Assembly: GCA_950097015.1 (NCBI GenBank) | Contig: CATNEN010000034.1 | Location: 2,581,501 to 2,645,500 of the forward strand | Length of the DNA stretch: 64,000 nt | Source of the DNA: Macrostomum hystrix | Lineage: Eukaryota > Platyhelminthes > Macrostomidae | Reading direction: 5' to 3' | In this document: piece after piece, positions 59,001-64,000 of the stretch | How positions within the stretch are numbered: the first letter of the stretch is position 1 | Layout of the letters: the number at the start of each line of letters is the position of its first letter | Notes under the pieces: model-generated | What the model saw: the letters and a program-made list of their open reading frames with translations, nothing else | Told to the model about the DNA's origin: nothing | Databases searched by the model: none | Position numbers and translations under genes: made by a program

Positions 59001-62000
59001 GATGGATTTGTCATTTCTAGGATTGAATTTTCATTTCTAGGATTGATTTGCAATTTCTTTAATCGACTAGCCATTCTTGAAATGTCATTTCTAAGATCCA
59101 TGAATCGTTTTGGGCGTTTTGGGAGTTTTTGGAGTTTTGGGAGTTTTTGGAGTTTTTGGGAGTTTTTGGAGTTTTTGGGAGTTTTTGGAGTTTTGGGAGT
59201 TTTGGGAGTTTTTGGAGTTTTTGGAGTTTTGGGAGTTTTGGGAGTTTTGGGAGTTTTTGGAGTTTTGGGAGTTTTTGGGAGTTTTTGGAGTTTTGGTAGT
59301 TTTGGGAGTTTTTGGAGTTTTGGGAGTTTTGGGAGTTTTTGGAGTTTTGGGAGTTTTTGGAGTTTTGGGAGTTTTGGGAGTTTTTGGAGTTTTGGGAGTT
59401 TTGGGAGTTTTTGGAGTTTTGGGAGTTTTGGGAGTTTTTGGAGTTTTGGGAGTTTTGGGAGTTTTTGGAGTTTTGGGAGTTTTTGGAGTTTTGGGAGTTT
59501 TTGGAGTTTTGGGAGTTTTGGGAGTTTTGGGAGTTTTGGGAGTTTTGGGAGTTTTGTGACTGACTTTTAAAAAGACCCCACCTGCAGAATTTCATCCTCA
59601 AACACGAGCTGATTGTCATCAATCTGCCGCCTGCGGTTCAAGAAGCTCCGATTAATGATGGCCATCTTGTCTTTGACTGTGGGATCAGCTCCGAGTTCCT
59701 CCGCGAAGCGCTTGATCTCGGCCTGTCGATCGATGTCGGACAGCCGGTCCATCATCTCCCGTTCCATCTCCTCCTCCAGTGCCGTGGCATACTTTGTGAA
59801 TCTGAAATTGGCCATCGTGTCGCTTCTGTTCACAATGGTAACTGTGCGCTGATTGGCCAGTCCAACATAGGTGCTCTCAATCCGAATCGAACTCTTGTCC
59901 AGGCGAACATTCACGTCCTGACCAACGCCACTGAGGGCGGCGTAGATTCGCTCGCCCGTGTCATATTCGATTTCTAAGTCACCCTGGTGCGGCTCAGAGG
60001 TCTGGGGTTCGAATCCTACGCAAACTTGAAGCGACTCTTGAACTGCCAGGGTGCCGGTCTCTGGGGTCACATGGAATGGCCTGCAGAGATTGAGCGAGAT
60101 TTCATTTTAGAGATGTCAGGATTTCATTTCGGAGGTGTCAGGATTTCATTTCGGAGGTGTCAGGATTTCATTTCGGAGATGTCAGGATTTCATTTTATAG
60201 GTGTCAGGTTTTCATATCGGTGGTGTCAGGATTTCATTTTGGAGGTGTCAGGGTTTCATTTCGGTGGTGTCAGGTTCTTATTTCGGTGGTGTCAGGTTCT
60301 AATTTCGGTGGTGTCAGGGTTTCATTTCGGTGGTGTCAGGTTTTCATTCCCTTGGTGTCAGGGTTTCATTCCGGTGGTGTCAGGTTTTCATTCCGGTGGT
60401 GTCAGGATTTCTTTTTTCAGGTGTCAGGATTTCATTTTCGAGGTTTCAGGGTTTCATTTCGGTGGTTCCATGTTCTCATTTCGGTGGTGTCAGGTTCTCA
60501 TTTCGGTGGTGTCAGGGTTTCATTCCGGTGGTGTCAGGTTCTCATTTCGGTGGTGTCAGGGTTTCATTCCGGTGGTGTCAGGTTCTCATTTCGGTGGTGT
60601 CAGGTTCTCATTTCGGTGGTGTCAGGTTCTCATTTCGGTGGTGTCAGGGTTTCATTTCGGTGGTGTCAGGTTCTCATTTCGGTGGTGTCAGGTTCTCATT
60701 TCGGTGGTGTCAGGTTCTCATTACGGTGGTGTCAGGGTTTCATTCCGGTGGTGTCAGGGTTTCATTCCGGTGGTGTCAGGTTCTCATTTCGGTGGTGTCA
60801 GGTTCTCATTTCGGTGGTGTCAGGTTCTCATTTCGGTGGTGTCAGGTTCTCATTTCGGTGGTGTCAGGTTCTCATTTCGGTGGTGTCAGGGTTTCATTCC
60901 GGTGGTGTCAGGGTTTCATTCCGGTGGTGTCAGGGTTTCATTCCGGTGGTGTCAGGTTCTCATTTCGGTGGTGTCAGGTTCTCATTTCGGTGGTGTCAGG
61001 TTCTCATTTCGGTGGTGTCAGGTTCTCATTTCGGTGGTGTCAGGGTTTCATTCCGGTGGTGTCAGGGTTTCATTTCGGTGGTGTCAGGTTCTCATTTCGG
61101 TGGTGTCAGGTTCTCATTTCGGTGGTGTCAGGTTCTCATTTCGGTGGTGTCAGGTTCTCATTTCGGTGGTGTCAGGGTTTCATTCCGGTGGTGTCAGGTT
61201 CTCATTTCGGTGGTGTCAGGTTCTCATTTCGGTGGTGTCAGGTTCTCATTTCGGTGGTGTCAGGTTCTCATTTCGGTGGTGTCAGGTTCTCATTTCGGTG
61301 GTGTCAGGTTCTCATTTCGGTGGTGTCAGGTTCTCATTTCGGTGGTGTCAGGGTTTCATTTCGGTGGTGTCAGGTTCTCATTTCGGTGGTGTCAGGTTCT
61401 CATTTCGGTGGTGTCAGGTTCTCATATCGGTCGCGGTCACTCACTTGCTGGCTCTGAGGAAGAATCTGGCCTCCCTATTTCCGACATTGCGCACGAGAAG
61501 GCTGCGCTCGGACCGATACTTCACGGGGCAGGTGTCAAAGTTGACGCTGTCGGGAAAATCCAAGATCGCCCTGGCGCCAACGCAGCGGACGGGCACCACG
61601 AATTTCTCTCGCTCGGTGATGCAGACGAGTTCGTGTCTGTAGTCCTTTTTCTCGTCCGGGATGAACTGGATGACGAAGGTCATGGCTAGGCCCGGTGCGC
61701 ACTTCTCGCCAACATTGTGCGGACTGATGATTTTGAAATAGGGTGAATCGGCCTGCACCACCTTCACTAGGCGGGGCACCTGGAAATTTACAGAAGTTAT
61801 GTATCACATCTCATATATTTAGTCTCGTTTATCTTATTTCTTCACTCGAGAAAGTACTTAGGAAGTGAAATTTTCCTTCTACTCGTAAGTCTAAAATATT
61901 TCTTAGAAAAGCACGAATTTTTTCGGGGACGTTTCTTGGAATTTATTTGTTGGTATAAATATTTTGTAATGTTTTTGTAAACATGTTTTCGTTCTATAAT

Positions 62001-62731
62001 GTATTATTTAATAATTTTGAAATAAGATAAATTACCATTTTTAAAAAGGGGCTCAGAGGCAGAGCTGTTTACGCCTTTTGCCTCTCGCACCAAGGTCCCA
62101 GGGCTCGATTCCGCGGCGAGGCCACATTCATTTGGGGCGCAGCCGCGAAGAGAAGGCTTGGGGGTCTGTCGTGCAATTTACGCCATTGAGGGCCAACCTC
62201 TAAGGCACAGTGAGAGTGTACACTGCCAGACGATGAGAAAGTCTGGGCAGATGTACACACCTGTGTGAGTGTGTGCTCAGGAGTCAGCGAAACGGGCAGA
62301 ATTGCCTCCTCGCTGGCTGCGGGTCTAGTGTCACCAAATGATGTGCCATTGCCCGCAGCCCTCCTGCAATCACTAGTATTAATAACATTAGTATTTATCA
62401 TTCTAATATTGCATATTTATTTATGATACACGACTTTTAACAAACTTTTTATTGACGAATCTCGTGTTGATTTCTTAGAATCTTGTTACTTTCAATGGAC
62501 TTTCTACAGATTTCACGAATATTTGCAAGAATTTCGTAAAAACGACTCTTTTGTAGATTAAAATCTACAGGGGAGATTTTAGCACGGGTGGTTTAGAAGC
62601 GCAATAGCTACCTTGTCATTGTTTCTGAGTAGCAAAGGCAGCTCGTGAGCGATATTTGGCTCATAATTCACAAACACCAGCTCAGACGGATAGGGCTGAA
62701 AGATCGGCTCCTCGATGTCCACTTGTGAGAA
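28268..62731 (-). CDS. HYDIN, axonemal central pair apparatus protein (33 exons, N-terminus missing)
   Basis: A giant gene whose 33 consecutive exons keep phase throughout: 16,083 nt, 5,360 residues, against about 5,120 for human HYDIN. The protein belongs to the C2 projection of the ciliary central pair and is needed for motility. It is built of many ASH/MSP-type beta-sandwich repeats (recurring patterns such as LDFG, SFEP, GPxxxVxxxG). An adenylate-kinase-like P-loop, GAPLSGKS, is at 48780-48757. A charged coiled-coil linker follows (exons 15-16), then the C-terminal ASH array. Exon order follows vertebrate HYDIN without a gap. Introns range from 76 bp to about 2 kb, and most long ones hold a private minisatellite. 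Poly-Gln, poly-Ala and poly-Gly runs occur in linkers. The C-terminus shows an apparent frameshift (see the last exon). Confidence 0.96.
29190..29961 (-). CDS. HYDIN exon 32
   Basis: Encodes IEGIKCRIEGWKDLDLTLTG, GTLFFALPDGTGLLYNLLGS and GLDYIDVPGDAKRDYKLHVF. Acceptor TCCCTCAG, donor GTGAGG, phase 2 to 0. Confidence 0.96.
30012..30175 (-). mobile_element. tRNA-derived SINE, copy 4 (truncated)
   Basis: Minus-strand partial copy in the intron between HYDIN exons 31 and 32. GAGAAGGCTCAGGGGGCTTG, CACTGCCTGACGATGAG and GCAGATGTACAC are recognisable. The tRNA head and 3' end are missing or diverged. Confidence 0.75.
30257..30937 (-). CDS. HYDIN exon 31
   Basis: Encodes VTFELNGLTQASVQLAGRGS, FRPSCRVAQFTEEVLAEAW and FAWDTAKLKPDFSISPESGY. 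Acceptor AATCCAG, donor GTGAGT, phase 2 to 2. Confidence 0.95.
30945..31395 (+). repeat. 16-bp minisatellite in HYDIN intron
   Basis: About 28 copies of GAGGATGGGATTACTT. It fills most of the 581-bp intron between exons 30 and 31. Confidence 0.95.
31519..32063 (-). CDS. HYDIN exon 30
   Basis: Encodes VVRRRLVVWNRGKFDLNFAW, VLTVPNGPTYQVAVLGGSTE and FVFQAGMDPATAQLFVHN. Acceptor CTCCTCAG, donor GTAAAT, phase 0 to 2. Confidence 0.95.
32208..32974 (-). CDS. HYDIN exon 29
   Basis: Encodes KRNPELPGPNGAPPG, LGVSESFWCFSVPAHGVSLP and LNVKAEGYCMKADLLVED. Acceptor ATGACAG, donor GTGAGA, phase 1 to 0. Confidence 0.96.
32975..33310. other. HYDIN intron 28-29 without repeat
   Basis: AT-rich intron of 336 bp with no element recognised. 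Confidence 0.5.
33311..34195 (-). CDS. HYDIN exon 28
   Basis: Encodes AAKHNHLHFGDCYLVEPKIL, SGVTFLPAVGHLRPGQSKSI, QFRDTLLFQRRVHQVQLVNT and TGRSVQPFCHFELPQSDYLT. Acceptor CTTTCAG, donor GTTAGT, phase 1 to 1. Confidence 0.96.
34810..35375 (+). repeat. 55-60-bp tandem repeat in HYDIN intron
   Basis: About nine copies containing GACCAGCCCCGAAATGGCTG and CCACCCCATTTTCTCACCCC. A GGGTA insertion distinguishes some units. Confidence 0.94.
35525..35701 (-). CDS. HYDIN exon 27 (linker)
   Basis: Phase 1-1, encoding SRGPPRRSSRSDQQHQQQQA and SGGSTGSGSGVGGNQIGGLQ. The acceptor CCCTAG was chosen because it alone keeps the phase without a stop. Donor GTAAAG. Confidence 0.7.
35702..36773. other. HYDIN intron 26-27
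   Basis: 1,072-bp intron without a long array. It contains an imperfect inverted repeat (35901-35932 against 36027-36060) described in the findings. No coding signal. Confidence 0.5.
36774..36906 (-). CDS. HYDIN exon 26
   Basis: Encodes VGEGYEDEVTFENLP, then an acidic Ala-rich tail. Acceptor AAATTCAG, donor GTGAGA, phase 0 to 1. Confidence 0.88.
36990..37162 (-). CDS. HYDIN exon 25
   Basis: Encodes LMLEPGQEAELDAIYRPR and VAVVDNQYEDTIVHL, matching the conserved VVDNQYE motif. Acceptor CCCACAG, donor GTGAGT. Confidence 0.93.
37343..38148 (-). CDS. HYDIN exon 24
   Basis: Encodes WSSIFEEHRVCRSLSLYNAY, FVFNSVLVGCRSSARFRVSN and LAGEGNLPRVSVSRPTARNK. A run of ten Gly sits in a loop. Acceptor TTGCGCAG, donor GTGAGC, phase 2 to 1. 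Confidence 0.95.
38225..38404 (-). CDS. HYDIN exon 23
   Basis: Encodes FQIQPAADLVPPGTAKVVQV and RCDEELLIDIADRDP, matching the conserved DISDRDP stretch. Acceptor CTTTCAG, donor GTAGGT. Confidence 0.94.
38405..38897. other. HYDIN intron 22-23
   Basis: 493-bp AT-rich intron. No array, SINE or coding signal recognised. Confidence 0.5.
38898..38960 (-). CDS. HYDIN candidate exon 22 (63 bp)
   Basis: Phase 2-2: EPKTLEPNRGLSSRVSWNRV. Acceptor TTGTTACAG, donor GTCTGT. Confidence 0.6.
39202..39291 (-). CDS. HYDIN candidate exon 21 (90 bp)
   Basis: Phase 2-2, basic and Ser-rich: LPAPHKRAKSRDGSSSGRSV and VKPKKVEAI. Acceptor TTTCACAG, donor GTCAGT. Confidence 0.65.
39575..39739 (-). CDS. HYDIN candidate exon 20 (165 bp)
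   Basis: Phase 2-2, encoding QQPTAEILPGGLGDSL, eight consecutive Gln and SRAPGQFGKGANYSKG. Acceptor CCTTACAG, donor GTAAAT. The donor choice is uncertain. Confidence 0.5.
39845..40115 (+). repeat. 60-bp tandem repeat in HYDIN intron
   Basis: About 4.5 copies containing TACATTCTCTACCCTCCATG and GGCGAGTTGCTATATATAGA. It lies in the 1.19-kb intron 19-20; the rest of that intron (40116-40929) is AT-rich and featureless. Confidence 0.93.
40930..40959 (-). CDS. HYDIN candidate exon 19 (30 bp)
   Basis: Phase 2-2 exon, DTIMAPPLQ. Acceptor TTTTTAG, donor GTAGGC. Supported by phase and splice signals only. Confidence 0.5.
41085..42608 (-). CDS. HYDIN exon 18
   Basis: Large ASH-repeat exon: RWVIPPNGVVRIRTRFMSDD, GQFDQTLNFEIQGW, EVFEFGPLLVGKTKDKIKDG, DFSVNQDSGTLEPKSEGCVN and KFVISPSSDLNFGAVMV. 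Acceptor TTGAACAG, donor GTGAGT, phase 2 to 2. Confidence 0.96.
42911..42958 (-). CDS. HYDIN exon 17 (48 bp)
   Basis: Small phase 2-2 exon encoding SVAAEEAGELEKPEPP. Acceptor CCAAACAG, donor GTAAGA. It restores the frame between exons 16 and 18. Confidence 0.75.
43136..43285 (+). mobile_element. tRNA-derived SINE, copy 5 (truncated)
   Basis: Contains GAACACTGCCTGACGATGAG, GGGGCAGATGCACACACCTG and a diverged body; the head is lost. It lies in the intron between HYDIN exons 16 and 17. Confidence 0.7.
43317..44511 (-). CDS. HYDIN exon 16
   Basis: Ala/Gln/Glu-rich coiled coil with six consecutive Gln, then FKTFEHEVKNVIDLLAYWDR and IRELRRPDDGLGVPHLIVYH, a Gly run, and a Lys/Glu tail. Acceptor CCTCACAG, donor GTGAGT, phase 1 to 2. 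Confidence 0.92.
44585..45025 (+). repeat. 17-18-bp minisatellite in HYDIN intron
   Basis: About 25 copies of the theme CCCCATTTCAGAATTCAT with ATTTCAGAAATTATCC alternating, making a dimeric higher-order unit of about 34 bp. It fills most of intron 15-16. Confidence 0.93.
45056..45344 (-). CDS. HYDIN exon 15 (coiled coil)
   Basis: Charged coiled coil, with LEEMDEDEYEALTEAEREAV followed by Lys/Arg/Glu repeats. The acceptor (AAAAATAG) has no pyrimidine tract but the phase and homology fit. Donor GTGGGC, phase 0 to 1. Confidence 0.9.
45484..45777 (-). CDS. HYDIN exon 14
   Basis: Encodes LSTVLPEEILVELLSDRFQL and IDSLDTLFCNTSTAALQCVL, strongly conserved in HYDIN after the kinase-like domain. Acceptor CTCACCAG, donor GTGTGT. 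Confidence 0.95.
45795..46125 (+). repeat. 25-bp minisatellite with ATTGG core in HYDIN intron
   Basis: About 13 copies containing GATTGTGATTGGCTGGCAGG. Every unit has ATTGG, the reverse of a CCAAT box. It lies in intron 13-14. Confidence 0.93.
46441..46704 (-). CDS. HYDIN exon 13
   Basis: Ser/Lys-rich linker (SLLTRKTSQSQLTASTVKRL), then the acidic EELDELEGEADAF. Donor GTCTCC gives the phase-0 join to exon 14. The acceptor is weak, so the 5' edge is less certain. Confidence 0.75.
46740..47425 (+). repeat. 19-bp minisatellite in HYDIN intron
   Basis: About 36 copies of CCCTCCACTCCGCTGTCCT (CCACTG and TCATC variants). Pyrimidine-rich on the plus strand, purine-rich in the HYDIN transcript. 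It starts about 35 bp upstream of the exon 13 acceptor. Confidence 0.95.
47664..47791 (-). CDS. HYDIN exon 12
   Basis: Small low-complexity exon (GGGGGRETKTGKGQPAS). It is supported by acceptor CACTTCAG, donor GTAGGG and by phase 1 to 0. Confidence 0.78.
48195..48425 (+). repeat. About 65-bp tandem repeat in HYDIN intron
   Basis: Nearly four diverged copies with CTAGACACCCACCTCACGCC and GTTCAATCGTCACGCTTTC. Confidence 0.88.
48519..50346 (-). CDS. HYDIN exon 11 with the adenylate-kinase-like P-loop
   Basis: The largest exon. Contains LPEYVLDFGYVLLSGVEPKT, RGQGLEPRLEFDSNMIEFGP, NTLLLPPRRPGEKLPPELLE, then RYLGIDLSSEGRASRNRRGI and the Walker A motif GAPLSGKS with LSIDSVVKEAI. Vertebrate HYDIN has the same degenerate kinase-like domain. 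Poly-Gln (six) and poly-Ala runs lie in linkers. Acceptor CGCCAG, donor GTGAGT, phase 0 to 1. Confidence 0.96.
50347..50427 (-). other. 81-bp stop-free intron of HYDIN
   Basis: Donor GTAAGC, acceptor CGCCAG. The length is a multiple of three with no stop, so the flanking exons form one continuous open frame. Removal joins the conserved RAFK to VQVAHFP, as in other HYDINs. Retention would add 27 residues, including CVRVYQASYL. Confidence 0.85.
50428..51630 (-). CDS. HYDIN exon 10
   Basis: Encodes VQFDPSYKTDLHSRVAEDF, RGEVHFPNLSFERDHVNFGC and LGIEEVFDILPIHGLLPPGM. The middle linker has eight consecutive Gln and many acidic residues. Acceptor ATGCAG, donor GTAAGC, phase 0. Confidence 0.96.
51675..51950 (+). 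mobile_element. tRNA-derived SINE, copy 6
   Basis: The best-preserved tRNA head: TGGCAGAGCGGTCTAACGCG (A box, Leu/Ser-tRNA-like), then GAGCTCGATTCGG (B box). The body has TACACTGCCTGACTATGAGA and GGGCAGAATTGCCTCCTCGC. It lies in HYDIN intron 9-10, antisense. Confidence 0.9.
52005..52142 (-). CDS. HYDIN exon 9
   Basis: 46 codons: LQHDTLDCQTQPLTLENVSG and CRISVSYPFQLV. Acceptor TTCCTGCAG, donor GTGAGT, phase 0. Confidence 0.93.
52220..53450 (+). repeat. 20-bp minisatellite in HYDIN intron
   Basis: About 60 copies of AATCATTCCGTACCAAATAT with TTTCTGTA and CCGTACTAAAT variants. It fills nearly all of the 1,380-bp intron 8-9. Confidence 0.95.
53523..53969 (-). CDS. HYDIN exon 8
   Basis: Encodes AYGQGTTIVTEPG, FQVRNCGRRHQQLVWTT and CHAIIGRQGGKELIKRVNLC. 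Acceptor CTACGCAG, donor GTCAGT, phase 0. Confidence 0.95.
54095..54790 (+). repeat. 26-bp minisatellite in HYDIN intron
   Basis: About 26 copies containing TTATCCCCATTCTGATTCAG and TCTAAA. It fills most of intron 7-8. Confidence 0.95.
54858..55292 (-). CDS. HYDIN exon 7
   Basis: Encodes GIIQPKSTFQMPLTVAV, KIFGSDQPPLVVCIKCFGEG and LTLLANLNDCLRFQDK. Acceptor AATTGCAG, donor GTAGGA, phase 0. Confidence 0.95.
55293..55670. other. HYDIN intron 6-7 with a short duplication
   Basis: 378-bp intron. TAGAACTGCTTGC(A/G)GGGAACCC occurs twice, near 55440 and 55553, marking a tandem duplication of about 113 bp at an early, two-copy stage. Confidence 0.65.
55671..55860 (-). CDS. HYDIN exon 6
   Basis: Encodes SIVPDIMLEQNVLDYHRLFL and ELPAKYELLPQ. 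It is separated from exon 5 by an 82-bp intron. Acceptor CGTTTAG, donor GTGGGG, phase 2 to 0. Confidence 0.93.
55943..56341 (-). CDS. HYDIN exon 5
   Basis: Encodes RGSVIGPTFHFESAELRF, LLNNTSLIPMDFRLRVPGDG and LVVDVENVGQEVLAIPIVAK. Acceptor CCCTGCAG, donor GTGAGT, phase 2 to 2. Confidence 0.95.
56425..57120 (+). repeat. 31-bp minisatellite in HYDIN intron
   Basis: About 22 copies containing GGATCTCCAATCTCACCCCA and TCTCACACCCA. It fills intron 4-5; the 254-codon open frame over it is an artefact. Confidence 0.95.
57141..57595 (-). CDS. HYDIN exon 4
   Basis: Encodes VNPVSGEVWPNSSREVTLTF and GPKIQFSFNSLDLGFLFV, classic ASH-repeat sequence. Acceptor AATCCCAG, donor GTAGGA, phase 0 to 2. Confidence 0.95.
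57605..59095 (+). repeat. 20-bp minisatellite in HYDIN intron
   Basis: About 74 copies of GATTGATTTGTCATTTCTAG with GATGGATTTG, GATTGAATTT and AAAGGATTTTTCG variants. Blocks of variants recur (for example around 57.98, 58.46 and 58.80 kb), indicating higher-order duplication. It is the main part of intron 3-4. Confidence 0.95.
59105..59560 (+). repeat. 9-bp G/T minisatellite in HYDIN intron
   Basis: About 50 copies of TTTTGGGAG and TTTTTGGAG. It sits between the 20-bp array and the exon 3 donor. Long frames on both strands are artefacts. Confidence 0.95.
59582..60080 (-). CDS. HYDIN exon 3
   Basis: Encodes FHVTPETGTLAV, RIESTYVGLANQRTVTIVNR and a charged helical stretch with SFLNRRRQID. Acceptor CTCTGCAG, donor GTGGGG, phase 2 to 0. 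Confidence 0.95.
60105..61435 (+). repeat. 22-bp minisatellite in HYDIN intron
   Basis: About 60 copies containing CAGGTTCTCATTTCGGTGGT. It occupies nearly the entire 1,364-bp intron 2-3, starting within about 10 bp of the exon 2 donor. Open frames of 375-551 codons here are artefacts. Confidence 0.96.
61445..61779 (-). CDS. HYDIN exon 2
   Basis: Encodes PRLVKVVQADSPYFKI, CITEREKFVVPVRCVGARA and VRNVGNREARF, very close to vertebrate HYDIN. Acceptor TTTCCAG, donor GTGAGT, phase 0 to 2. Confidence 0.96.
62045..62375 (+). mobile_element. tRNA-derived SINE, copy 7
   Basis: Full-length copy in HYDIN intron 1-2. The head CTCAGAGGCAGAGCTG and B-box-like GGGCTCGATTCC are followed by AGAGAAGGCTTGGGGGTCTG, GCAGATGTACACACCTGTG and GGGTCTAGTGTCACCAAATG. 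Confidence 0.9.
62612..62731 (-). CDS. HYDIN exon 1 of window (near N-terminus)
   Basis: Acceptor TTTCAG, donor GTAGCT, 40 codons, phase 0. Contains EEPIFQPYPSELVFVNYEP, which matches the conserved stretch about 100 residues into vertebrate HYDIN. Earlier exons lie right of the window or in unrecognised sequence. Confidence 0.88.
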
Positions 62732-63289
62732 CTGAAATGATCCGTGATTGCGTTATAACAAATATTATTGTTTAATGAATCTACAACTACAAATATCATT
62801 AGCAACCATGCATATATTATAGACAAATAAATGCGAATATAGATAGAAATAATCAAAGCAGTGCAAAATTGAAATTATCGATTGATTTGTGCAATGCCAG
62901 TGCTGGGCTGGTCAGATAATGTGTGATCGGATGTTGAAAAAAGCAGATCTGTGCAAAAATATGTGACAAAAAAAGATTTTTTTGGTGCAATCATGAAAAA
63001 ATCGATCATTCCAGGAAATCATCATGCAACAGCAGCGAAGGCAGTTGGTCAAGCAGCATATACTCTAAATAGCTTCTTTTTGAAGCAGCGCAGACGGGCA
63101 AAACAAACAGAAACGAGAAGGACAACGAAACATCAGCGGCGACATAGTATTAAACTGAGAATACTTGTGCATTATCAGCGTTGGAAATTATTCATAGTGC
63201 AATTTAAACTGAACATTGATCGGAATGAATTTTATTGAATCGCCTTTACCTTTATTTGATTGAATGTTCGATTAGTTACTTCAGTCTCA
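62732..63289. other. HYDIN 5' intron, unique part
   Basis: AT-rich. A 95-codon plus-strand frame (62951-63238) has no recognisable features. No upstream HYDIN exon was found here. Confidence 0.45.
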
Positions 63290-64000
63290 CTTTCAGGGTT
63301 TATTCTTATCCCTCAGTTCTTCAGGGTCTTATCCCTCAGTTCTTCAGGGTCTTATCCCTCAGTTCTTCAGGGTCTTCTACATCAGTTCTTCAGGGTCTTA
63401 TCCCTCAGTTCTTCAGGGTCTTATCCCTCAGTTCTTCAGGGTCTTATCCCTCAGTTCTTCAGGGTCTTATCCATCAGTTCTTCAGGGTCTTATCCCTCAG
63501 TTCTTCAGGGTCTTATCCATCAGTTCTTCAGGGTCTTATCCCTCAGTTCTTCAGGGTCTTATCCATCAGTTCTTCAGGGTCTTATCCCTCAGTTCTTCAG
63601 GGTCTTATCCTTCAGTTCTTCAGGGTCTTATCCCTCAGTTCTTCAGGGTCTTATCCCTCAGTTCTTCAGGGTCTTATCCTTCAGTTCTTCAGGGTCTTAT
63701 CCATCAGTTCTTCAGGGTCTTATCCATCAGTTCTTCAGGGTCTTATCCATCAGTTCTTCAGGGTCTTATCCTTCAGTTCTTCAGGGTCTTATCCCTCAGT
63801 TCTTCAGGGTCTTATCCTTCAGTTCTTCAGGGTCTTATCCATCAGTTCTTCAGGGTCTTATCCCTCGGTTCTTCAGGGTCTTATCCCTCAGTTCTTCAGG
63901 GTCTTATCCTTCAGTTCTTCAGGGTCTTATCCCTCAGTTCTTCAGGGTCTTATCCATCAGTTCTTCAGGGTCTTATCCCTCGGTTCTTCAGGGTCTTATC
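63290..64000 (+). repeat. 23-bp minisatellite running off the window
   Basis: About 31 copies containing CTTATCCCTCAGTTCTTCAG and GGT, with CCATCAG and CCTTCAG variants. It is presumably inside the intron before the first visible HYDIN exon. Confidence 0.95.

Noticed and set aside
59987-61689. Plus-strand open frames of 375-551 codons
   Set aside because: They translate the 22-bp array of a HYDIN intron. All three frames are open because the unit lacks stops, and the sense gene runs on the other strand.
62951-63238. 95-codon plus-strand frame as a gene
   Set aside because: Low-complexity basic product, no family resemblance and no splice or promoter context. It lies in what should be HYDIN intronic DNA.

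Overview
The window looks like nuclear DNA of an invertebrate animal. Its genes are split by GT-AG introns, the coding exons are GC-rich, the introns and spacers are AT-rich, and tRNA-derived SINEs and a Penelope-like retroelement are present. Gene content and repeat richness would suit a lophotrochozoan, and a free-living flatworm is one possibility, but the species is a guess. Four protein genes are recognisable. No CRISPR array, rRNA gene or prokaryotic operon was seen.

Layout: (1) 490-1818, minus strand: three exons of IQCK (IQ motif protein K); the 3' end lies left of the window and the N-terminal coding exons may be incomplete. (2) 1819-5930: AT-rich spacer with a decayed SINE and a second, MIR-like SINE. 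(3) 5949-12596: a Penelope-like element bounded by a 16-bp target-site duplication and carrying 37-bp inverted repeats; its GIY-YIG endonuclease region has been blown up into 82 tandem copies of a 70-bp unit. (4) 13985-17829, plus strand: a complete six-exon adiponectin receptor (ADIPOR/PAQR) of 443 residues. (5) 17830-25437: spacer made largely of five tandem arrays. (6) 25438-26538, minus strand: an intronless glutaminyl-peptide cyclotransferase (QPCT). (7) 28268-62731, minus strand: almost all of HYDIN, the giant ASH/MSP-domain protein of the ciliary central pair. I could chain 33 exons whose phases all agree (16,083 nt, 5,360 residues). Only the extreme N-terminus lies beyond the right edge.

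The striking architectural feature is tandem repetition. By summing my array boundaries, about 22 kb of the 64 kb (roughly a third) is tandem array. Nearly every long intron of HYDIN, and three introns of the adiponectin receptor, carry their own private minisatellite (units 16-70 bp), and several introns are little else. Superimposed on this is one tRNA-derived SINE family with seven copies of different ages.

IQCK and HYDIN both suggest motile-cilium function. ADIPOR is a seven-helix zinc-dependent membrane receptor/hydrolase, and QPCT makes N-terminal pyroglutamate in the secretory pathway. The genes share no obvious pathway and this is not an operon; each has its own orientation and spacing. 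All functional names rest on recognised protein similarity from memory, since no database search was possible.
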